Shown piece after piece: positions 1 through 5,096 of a stretch of DNA of 5,096 nt; the first letter of the stretch is position 1; the number at the start of each line of letters is the position of its first letter. Both the position numbers and the translations under genes were made by a program. Location of the stretch: contig CANGVU010000130.1 of NCBI GenBank assembly GCA_947457325.1, positions 1 to 5,096 on the forward strand, read 5' to 3'. This DNA is from Flavobacteriales bacterium (lineage in GTDB: Bacteria; Bacteroidota; Bacteroidia; Flavobacteriales_D; Sanyastnellaceae). The notes beneath the pieces are model-generated. The model worked only from the letters and a program-made list of their open reading frames with translations, did not search any database and had not been told where the DNA came from.

Positions 1-16
1 ATGAGAGCAATGTTGT

Positions 17-2887
17 TTACTTGATTTTGTTGATCTGCTGATCTCCTGATTCGCTGGCCTTTTGGATCATTTGATCACCTTTTGCATTGGCATCCTTCAC
101 CAATTGATCCGCTTTTTTATCGGCCTCGGCTATTGATTTGGCATATGCTTTATCCGCGCTCTTCTTCATTTCTTCAGCCACCTTTTTATTGGCCGCTTTC
201 TCTACAAAGTTGCCACCTTTGGTAGCTACTTTATCGGCTTCCGCATAGGCTTGGGTTTTTGCTTTTTCTGCAGCTACGCGCGCATCCGCTTTGATTTTTT
301 CAGCTTGCTTTGTTGCCTCTTGTACCAATTTCTCTTTCTCTGCTTTGGCTTTTTCTAATGCGTCATTTTTGAATTCAGTTACTTGTTTCACTGCTTCTTC
401 CTTCACCAATTGCACTGCTTGTTCTTTCAAGTCTTGAACAGCCTCTTCACCTAAGGCTTTGCTGGTTACTTTGACATCAGGATTGCTTACATCACCTGTG
501 ATTCGGGCAATCAAATTGATTTTGTTTCCGGGTTTCAATTGAGTGCCCAATTTCTGGTTGATTTGTCCAACAAAACTATTGGCTTGATTGGCTAAACCTG
601 AAGGGAATTTGTCAAAAGGAATATCCGTCTCTAGAGTGTAATCAATTTTTTGATCCAATGTGGCTTGTCCTTCCATCTTTACAGGAATGTCGTCTACCTT
701 GACAGTGAAAGGTTGTACTTTAATGATACCTTGTTGGATGGTAAAGTTGACGTTCACGTCTTTGATGTTGACAGGCTGTTTCCATTTGTCGAGGCCTGTC
801 TTTTCTGCCAGTTTTACCATGGGCACGTATCCGGTTAGAACCACCTGATTGGTTTTTAAATTGCCTTTGGCATCCACGCTCGCGTTGATGGGCATCATCT
901 GCTTGTCCAAATGGGTTTTCAAATCCAAATTCATGGAAACTTTACCAGCACAATTTTTTGCAGCCTGTGACCACTTTTCTAGGGTGACAAAAGTGGTGGT
1001 GGTGGTTTTGATGTCCACTTCTTTCATGTCGATGTTCATGTTCATGGAAGGTTTTGTGCCATCACCTCCGTCATATTCTCCATTCACAACAAGGCTTCCA
1101 CCGAGTCCATTCAATTTCAAATCTTTCATCATGGCTTTGCCATCTGCCAAGCGCACTTGTCCATTCACATTGGTAAAATCTGCATTGTCATATTTCAATT
1201 TTTGAACTTTGGCATTCAAAGTAAAATCGATGTTGTTCGGTAATACAACGACGGATGATGCTGTGTCAGCAGGAGCATTGGCTGCATTCGCATCTGGAGC
1301 GGCTTCTGCTGTTTCTGTTGTGCTTTCAGGACTTCCCATGAAATCGTTTACATTGATTTCAGGACTTTCGAAATTCAAAACGCCCACCAATTTTTCATCT
1401 TTGATGGCATATTCCAAGTAGTGGGTCAATCCGCCATTCATCATCATTTTGCTTTTGCCTACATTGATGGAAAGATTAGTAAGATTGGCTTGCTGTGGGG
1501 TGAAATTCAAGGCCATGTCTTGAATGAAAATGTCATAGGGCAATGAATCGCTTTCGTAATCAAAGTTTTTCAAATTGAGTTTTCCTTCTGCTTGCAATCC
1601 CTCGAAATTAGCTGATTCAGCGCCGTTGACGTTGCCTTTAAAGAGCATGTCTGCATCGATGATTCCGGTGATTTTTTCTTCTTTGCCGATGGGGATAACA
1701 TCTTTCAATGTTGCCAAATCAATGTTGAGTTTTCCTTTGAAATCAATGAATGGATTGCTTTCTGGTGTTTTCAAATGCAATACCATGTCAATGGGATTGG
1801 ATGCAATTTTCAATTGGCATTTGTTCAAGTCAATGGTGGTGTTGTCTTCATTGTTCATGTCCGCAAAAACATTCAAATCTACTTGCACATCATCCACACT
1901 CTTGGGCAAATCAGGATATTTGAAACGACCATTTTCGATGTTGACTTTTAAGCCAATGCTGGGCATGCTCTTGTCATTGTAGGTTCCTTTGACAAAACCG
2001 TTCAATCCAATTTTCCCTGTGGCATCAACTCCCTCTAAATCTTTGGCGAATTCCATGGGTACCATGGACAATAAGTTTTTGAATTCGGTTTTGGTTGCGC
2101 CAAATTGAATGTCCATATCAATGTCTTCTTCAGGCATCAATACCCATCCATTGGCTTGCAAGTACAATTGGTTTAATCTTACTTCGTTGTCTTTGAATTC
2201 AAAACGCATCTTGCCCAAATCCATGGCCAAGTCAGCTTTGATTTCTGTATTGGCTTCGTTGGCATAGGTTACACCATCAAACCAAAAAGTACCTTTGTCT
2301 GCGGTGGTGAGGGTGCTTAGCGTAAAAACTTCATCCGCAAAATCGCCGCTTCCCTCGTGGTTCAGGTTCTTGAAGTCCATCACCATTGCCAAGCTCTTGT
2401 CATCATAGCGGATGTTGCCAGCTTCAATGGCGTATCTTTTTAGTGAAAGCTTGATGGGCTTGGATGGTTCCTCAGGTTCTGGCTTGGCCGAATCTGGAAT
2501 AGCAATGTCGTAGTTGGCAGTTCCATCGGCCATTACACGCACATCCAAATTGGGAGCGTCCAATAGAATTTGACGAATTTCAATTTCGTCGGTGAACAAA
2601 CTTTTGACATTGATGACAACCGACATCTCTTTGATGTTGGCCATGGTTACGCCATCAAATGGCGCCTTGTTCACCACCTTTAAGTCTTCAATGCTCAACC
2701 TAAGGTTGGGGAAGTTGCGCAATAAACTCAAGTCAACATCACTAAAAGAAAGTGTGGCGTTGAGGTTTTCATTGGCTTTCTTTTGGATGGTATCGTAAAT
2801 CTTTCCTTCAAAGGCAAAGGGTAAAATGGCCAATAAAAGGATGATGCTTCCAAGGACAATTCCTGTGATTTTGAGTGCTTTTTTCAT
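17..2887 (-). CDS. AsmA-family inner-membrane-anchored envelope protein with a Lys/Ala-rich coiled-coil tail
   Basis: The 956-residue product has a short basic N-terminus and one hydrophobic segment (about residues 6-26, rich in I/L/G), as expected of a signal anchor that leaves the rest in the periplasm. Residues 27-130 resemble the AsmA N-terminal region, with a FPNLRLSIEDL motif at 59-69 and a LLDAPNLDVRV motif at 108-118. A long stretch of alternating beta-strand-like sequence follows. It is broken by an acidic Pro-rich linker (131-145) and a Thr/Ala-rich linker (519-548). Residues 550-808 look like the AsmA C-terminal domain, including VQPFTVKVDDIPVKMEG at 724-740. Residues 809-956 are a charged, Lys/Ala/Glu-rich helix with coiled-coil character. 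Relatives such as AsmA, TamB and YhdP act in outer-membrane assembly or phospholipid transport; a similar role here is inference. The ATG overlaps the aroC stop codon (ATGA) and lacks a Shine-Dalgarno sequence, so reinitiation is likely. The frame is intact. Family assignment is firm; the cargo is unknown. Confidence 0.88.
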   Translation of the reverse strand: MKKALKITGIVLGSIILLLAILPFAFEGKIYDTIQKKANENLNATLSFSDVDLSLLRNFPNLRLSIEDLKVVNKAPFDGVTMANIKEMSVVINVKSLFTDEIEIRQILLDAPNLDVRVMADGTANYDIAIPDSAKPEPEEPSKPIKLSLKRYAIEAGNIRYDDKSLAMVMDFKNLNHEGSGDFADEVFTLSTLTTADKGTFWFDGVTYANEANTEIKADLAMDLGKMRFEFKDNEVRLNQLYLQANGWVLMPEEDIDMDIQFGATKTEFKNLLSMVPMEFAKDLEGVDATGKIGLNGFVKGTYNDKSMPSIGLKVNIENGRFKYPDLPKSVDDVQVDLNVFADMNNEDNTTIDLNKCQLKIASNPIDMVLHLKTPESNPFIDFKGKLNIDLATLKDVIPIGKEEKITGIIDADMLFKGNVNGAESANFEGLQAEGKLNLKNFDYESDSLPYDIFIQDMALNFTPQQANLTNLSINVGKSKMMMNGGLTHYLEYAIKDEKLVGVLNFESPEINVNDFMGSPESTTETAEAAPDANAANAPADTASSVVVLPNNIDFTLNAKVQKLKYDNADFTNVNGQVRLADGKAMMKDLKLNGLGGSLVVNGEYDGGDGTKPSMNMNIDMKEVDIKTTTTTFVTLEKWSQAAKNCAGKVSMNLDLKTHLDKQMMPINASVDAKGNLKTNQVVLTGYVPMVKLAEKTGLDKWKQPVNIKDVNVNFTIQQGIIKVQPFTVKVDDIPVKMEGQATLDQKIDYTLETDIPFDKFPSGLANQANSFVGQINQKLGTQLKPGNKINLIARITGDVSNPDVKVTSKALGEEAVQDLKEQAVQLVKEEAVKQVTEFKNDALEKAKAEKEKLVQEATKQAEKIKADARVAAEKAKTQAYAEADKVATKGGNFVEKAANKKVAEEMKKSADKAYAKSIAEADKKADQLVKDANAKGDQMIQKASESGDQQINKIK

Positions 2888-3942
2888 CGTGTTTCTATTT
2901 TATTTTCTAAATAACTGTTGTACAAAGTAAAGTAAACTATCGCTTCTATGATAGGGACAGCGCGGATCACGACACAGGGGTCATGTCTTCCTTCCAAATT
3001 CAATTGAATGGATTCTCCCGCTTGGTTAATGGTCTCTTGTGTTTGTCCAATTGAGCTGGTGGGTTTGAAGGCGACTTTGAACCAAATGTCTTTGCCATTG
3101 GATATACCAGCCGTAATCCCACCATCATGATTGCTTCCGCCTTGCACGGCATCATTGTTTTGACTACCCCATTTGAGGGTGCTCGAAAAACCATCTCCCA
3201 TTTCAAATCCCTTGACAGCGTTCAAGGAAAATATACTGTGCGCCAGTTGCGCGTTGAGTTTCTCATAGATGGGTGATCCCCAACCCACAGGAACATTTTC
3301 AACCACGCAAGTGATGATGCCGCCCAAGCTGTCTTTTTGTTCTTTGGCGGTTTCTATCAATTGCTTCATTCTTTCGCTCGTCTCCGTATCAGGACAACGC
3401 ACTGGGCTTTCATCAATGGTGGACAGATTGAGGTAGGGATAACTTTTTGGGACGCAGATGTCCTTGATGCTGCTGACATAGGCATGCGCTTTTATCTTCA
3501 AGTCGTCCATCAATTGTCGGGCAATCTCTCCGGCCACTACGCGGCATGCCGTTTCTCTGGCCGAGGACCTTCCGCCGCCGCGGTGGTCGCGGTGTCCATA
3601 TTTTTCTTGGTAAACAAAGTCCGCATGTCCGGGTCGGTATGCATCTTTTACCGCATCGTAATCTTTCGATTTTTGGTCGTTGTTGTAAATGACAAAACCA
3701 ATGGGAGCACCTGTTGTTTTACCTTCAAAAATTCCCGAAAGAAATTGAACTTCGTCATTTTCGTTTCTGGGTGTCACCCATTCGTTTTGATTGGGCTTTC
3801 TGCGGTTCAATTGCTTTTGAATGGCGGGCAGGTCTATAGCAACATTGCTTGGACAACCATCGATGATTCCACCGATAGCAGGGCCGTGTGATTCACCAAA
3901 GGTGGTGAGTCGAAAATGTTTTCCCCAACTGTTGCTGGCCAT
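2884..3942 (-). CDS. aroC: Chorismate synthase
   Basis: This 352-residue cytoplasmic enzyme converts 5-enolpyruvylshikimate-3-phosphate to chorismate and phosphate using reduced FMN, the last shikimate-pathway step (EC 4.2.3.5). The diagnostic motifs are all visible: GESHGPAIGGIIDGCP at residues 16-31, RPGHAD at 103-108, HRGGGRSSARET at 120-131, NHDGGITAGISNG at 271-283 and RHDPCVV at 319-325. The two conserved acid-base histidines correspond to His19 and His106. The length is normal for the bacterial family. The start was set at the ATG at 3942 because MASNSWGKHFRLTTFGESHG is the canonical N-terminus. The reading frame stays open upstream to 4272, but that part lies inside the glycosyltransferase gene and looks like nothing in the family. 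The ATG comes 2 bases after the glycosyltransferase stop, with no clear Shine-Dalgarno sequence. The stop TGA overlaps the ATG of the AsmA-like gene. No key residue seems to be missing. Confidence 0.97.
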   Translation of the reverse strand: MASNSWGKHFRLTTFGESHGPAIGGIIDGCPSNVAIDLPAIQKQLNRRKPNQNEWVTPRNENDEVQFLSGIFEGKTTGAPIGFVIYNNDQKSKDYDAVKDAYRPGHADFVYQEKYGHRDHRGGGRSSARETACRVVAGEIARQLMDDLKIKAHAYVSSIKDICVPKSYPYLNLSTIDESPVRCPDTETSERMKQLIETAKEQKDSLGGIITCVVENVPVGWGSPIYEKLNAQLAHSIFSLNAVKGFEMGDGFSSTLKWGSQNNDAVQGGSNHDGGITAGISNGKDIWFKVAFKPTSSIGQTQETINQAGESIQLNLEGRHDPCVVIRAVPIIEAIVYFTLYNSYLENKIETR

Positions 3943-3944
3943 GG

Positions 3945-4898
3945 TTAAATTTCTTGATCGATGGAATATTCGTTGCGGTGACTGGCATTGCGCGCAATGA
4001 GTTCGCCCAGGAATCCGGCCAAAAACAATTGCGTTCCGATGATCATGCTGGTCAGTGCCAGATAAAAAGCCGATTGATCGGCAATGTTTTTCTCTGGAAT
4101 GTCTTGTATCAAGCAATACATTTTGTTGCCTCCCAACCAAAGGAAGGACAGTAATCCAATCATGAAGACAATGCTGCCCAATGTTCCGAAAAAGTGCATC
4201 GGTTTTTTTCCAAAGCGAGAGATAAAAACGATGGATTGTAAATCCAGGAATCCATTGATGAAACGCTCCCAACCGAATTTGGATACCCCATGTTTTCTGG
4301 GATAATGTTGTACCACTTTCTCGCCAATCTTTTTGAAACCTGCGCGGTGCGCGAGAATGGGAATGTATCGGTGCATTTCGCCATATACTTCAATTCTCTT
4401 CACCACCTTGTTTCGGTAGGCTTTGAGACCGCAATTAAAATCATTCAATTCAATGCCACTCATTTTGCGGGTGGCCCAATTGTACAACTTGGTGGGAATG
4501 GTTTTGCTGAGGGGGTCGTGTCTTTTTTTCTTGTAGCCGCTGACCAAATCAAAACCTTGTTCGGTGATCATTTGGTACAACTCAGGAATCTCGTCGGGCG
4601 AATCTTGAAGGTCCGCATCCATGGTGATGACCACTTGCCCTTTGGCCCGTTGGAAGCCCACATGCAACGCAGCGCTTTTTCCGTAATTCACTGCAAAGCG
4701 AATGGCGCGAATGGGGAATTGGGATTTCAATTCCTCAATCTTGTTCCAGGACTGATCGGTGCTGCCGTCGTCAATCATGATGATTTCGTAGGACAATTGC
4801 TGCGCATTGGCTACGCGGTTGATCCACGTGCACAATTCAGGCAATGATTCCTCCTCATTGAAGAGGGGGACAACGATTGAAAGATTGAGTTGCTCCAT
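3945..4898 (-). CDS. Family 2 glycosyltransferase, polyprenyl-phosphate type (DPM1/GtrB/ArnC-like)
   Basis: The 317-residue protein opens with a GT-A nucleotide-sugar fold: LSIVVPLFNEEESLPEL (residues 6-22), IIMIDDGSTDQSW (39-51), the metal-binding DAD at 94-96 within TMDADLQDSPDEIPEL, and NDFNCGLKAYR (152-162). A basic segment, HYPRKHGVSKFGWERF (198-213), comes before the membrane part and is typical of enzymes that use polyprenyl-phosphate acceptors. Two hydrophobic segments (about 236-256 and 277-301) should anchor it in the inner membrane with the catalytic domain in the cytoplasm. By family, it probably moves a sugar from a nucleotide donor to undecaprenyl phosphate for later envelope glycan or lipid A modification. 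Donor and acceptor cannot be read from the sequence. It is the first gene of the operon, 2 bases ahead of aroC. The ATG at 4898 is directly followed by the family N-terminus and lies just after a promoter-like TACCTTTG, with no Shine-Dalgarno sequence. Confidence 0.92.
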   Translation of the reverse strand: MEQLNLSIVVPLFNEEESLPELCTWINRVANAQQLSYEIIMIDDGSTDQSWNKIEELKSQFPIRAIRFAVNYGKSAALHVGFQRAKGQVVITMDADLQDSPDEIPELYQMITEQGFDLVSGYKKKRHDPLSKTIPTKLYNWATRKMSGIELNDFNCGLKAYRNKVVKRIEVYGEMHRYIPILAHRAGFKKIGEKVVQHYPRKHGVSKFGWERFINGFLDLQSIVFISRFGKKPMHFFGTLGSIVFMIGLLSFLWLGGNKMYCLIQDIPEKNIADQSAFYLALTSMIIGTQLFLAGFLGELIARNASHRNEYSIDQEI

Positions 4899-4903
4899 TG
4901 CAA

Positions 4904-4911
4904 CAAAGGTA
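4904..4911 (-). promoter_or_regulatory. Putative -7 promoter element of the glycosyltransferase-aroC-AsmA operon
   Basis: Read on the minus strand this is TACCTTTG, an exact match to the Bacteroidota -7 consensus TAnnTTTG. It ends 5 bases before the glycosyltransferase ATG, so transcription would start at or within a base or two of the initiation codon and give a leaderless mRNA. No convincing TTTG -33 element lies at the usual distance upstream. A weaker alternative, TAAATTTC, lies further upstream at about 4926-4933 on the same strand (7 of 8 consensus positions counting the two free ones) and would give a leader of roughly 20 bases. Confidence 0.45.
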
Positions 4912-4934
4912 AACGTTCAAATTGAAATTTATAC

Positions 4935-4966
4935 TTGTTTGGAAGATAAGATTGTGATTACATTTG
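4935..4966 (+). promoter_or_regulatory. Promoter of the SRP RNA gene (Bacteroidota -33/-7 type)
   Basis: TACATTTG at 4959-4966 matches the Bacteroidota -7 consensus TAnnTTTG exactly. Upstream, TTGTTTG at 4935-4941 offers two possible -33 cores: TTG at 4935-4937, 21 bases from the -7 box, or TTTG at 4938-4941, 17 bases away. Both spacings are acceptable. A start 5-7 bases after the -7 box falls at 4971-4973, where the closing helix of the RNA begins. That agreement supports both calls. Confidence 0.75.
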
Positions 4967-4972
4967 CCCCCG

Positions 4973-5070
4973 AAGGCAAGTCTCATACGACCAGCTCCCG
5001 TCAAACCCTCCAGGGTCGGAAGGCAGCAAAGGTAGATGGTTGTAGCGGTGCGATATGAGGGGCTTGCCTT
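4973..5070 (+). ncRNA. ffs: Signal recognition particle RNA, small bacterial (4.5S) type
   Basis: This roughly 98-base RNA is the scaffold that binds Ffh to form the signal recognition particle, which targets nascent membrane proteins to FtsY and the translocon. The conserved domain IV tip is clear: CAGGGTCGGAAGGCAGCA at 5011-5028. Within it the GGAA tetraloop (5018-5021) is closed by GTC/GGC (5015-5017 with 5022-5024) and followed by the symmetric internal loop CAGG/AGCA (5011-5014, 5025-5028), the Ffh M-domain site. Below it CCT (5007-5009) can pair with AGG (5030-5032), leaving AAAC (5003-5006) as the 5' side of the asymmetric loop. Further helices pair 4998-5002 with 5035-5039, 4994-4996 with 5044-5046, 4990-4992 with 5047-5049, 4982-4987 with 5054-5059 and 4973-4980 with 5063-5070. 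There is no Alu domain, as usual for the short form. The exact ends are estimated from the closing helix and the promoter and may be off by a few bases. Confidence 0.93.
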
Positions 5071-5082
5071 TACTTTTTTCTT
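5063..5082 (+). terminator. Possible intrinsic terminator of the SRP RNA gene
   Basis: The 3' strand of the RNA's closing helix (CTTGCCTT, 5063-5070) runs into a T-rich stretch with six consecutive T at 5074-5079. The RNA's own terminal helix could act as the terminator stem. The T-tract begins a few bases after the helix and the stem is part of a long imperfect hairpin, so the call is tentative. Confidence 0.35.
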
Positions 5083-5096
5083 CCAATTCTTTCATG

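Noticed and set aside
1..16. Possible terminator after the AsmA-like gene
   Set aside because: Only 16 bases follow the stop codon and they contain no inverted repeat or T-tract in the minus-strand sense.
1575..1982. 135-codon plus-strand open frame inside the AsmA-like gene
   Set aside because: It is an antisense shadow of the beta-rich coding sequence. Its Ser/Phe/Leu-rich composition reflects the complementary codons.
3337..3891. 184-codon plus-strand open frame
   Set aside because: It is antisense to the conserved core of aroC and has no recognisable motif; it is a shadow frame.
3943..4272. N-terminal extension of the chorismate synthase frame by 110 residues
   Set aside because: It lies within the well-supported glycosyltransferase gene and shows no family similarity. 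The canonical aroC N-terminus begins at 3942.
4290..4847. 185-codon plus-strand open frame
   Set aside because: It is antisense to the catalytic domain of the glycosyltransferase, with no domain or plausible start signal.
4807..5058. 83-codon plus-strand open frame across the divergent region
   Set aside because: It runs from antisense glycosyltransferase sequence through the promoter and into the SRP RNA, so it is very unlikely to be a gene.
4958..5095. 45-residue minus-strand frame starting MKELEEKSKGKP
   Set aside because: Nearly all of it is antisense to the SRP RNA, and such frames are a known source of false gene calls. The frame is also open at the window edge, so the end of a gene lying to the right cannot be fully excluded.
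5094..5096. Plus-strand ATG at the last three bases as start of a gene downstream of ffs
   Set aside because: The window ends there and no coding sequence can be read, so there is nothing to support it.

Overview
The window holds a compact three-gene minus-strand operon and, divergently on the plus strand, the small SRP RNA gene (4.5S type, ffs). Three things suggest a Bacteroidota genome. TAnnTTTG-type promoter elements precede both transcription units, no gene start has a purine-rich Shine-Dalgarno sequence, and the AsmA-like protein has the build common in that phylum. Genus cannot be given from the sequence alone.

Layout from right to left. The ffs gene lies at about 4973-5070 on the plus strand, behind an exact TAnnTTTG box and before a T-rich tract. 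A divergent intergenic region (4899-4972) separates it from the operon. On the minus strand come a family 2 glycosyltransferase with two C-terminal membrane segments (3945-4898), chorismate synthase aroC (2884-3942), and a 956-residue AsmA-family envelope protein (17-2887). The glycosyltransferase and aroC are 2 bases apart. aroC and the AsmA gene overlap by 4 bases (ATGA). The three genes are therefore almost certainly co-transcribed and probably translationally coupled. Only 16 bases lie beyond the AsmA stop codon, too few to judge the operon's end.

The glycosyltransferase (probably polyprenyl-phosphate sugar transfer at the inner membrane) and the AsmA-like protein (probably envelope lipid or outer-membrane homeostasis) are both envelope proteins. 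aroC is a housekeeping enzyme of aromatic amino-acid synthesis placed between them.

I see no mobile element, CRISPR array, tRNA, rRNA or defence system, and no evidence for an undescribed system. The points most worth a second look are the lysine/alanine-rich C-terminal extension of the AsmA-like protein, the apparently leaderless start of the glycosyltransferase, and the tightly coupled gene junctions.
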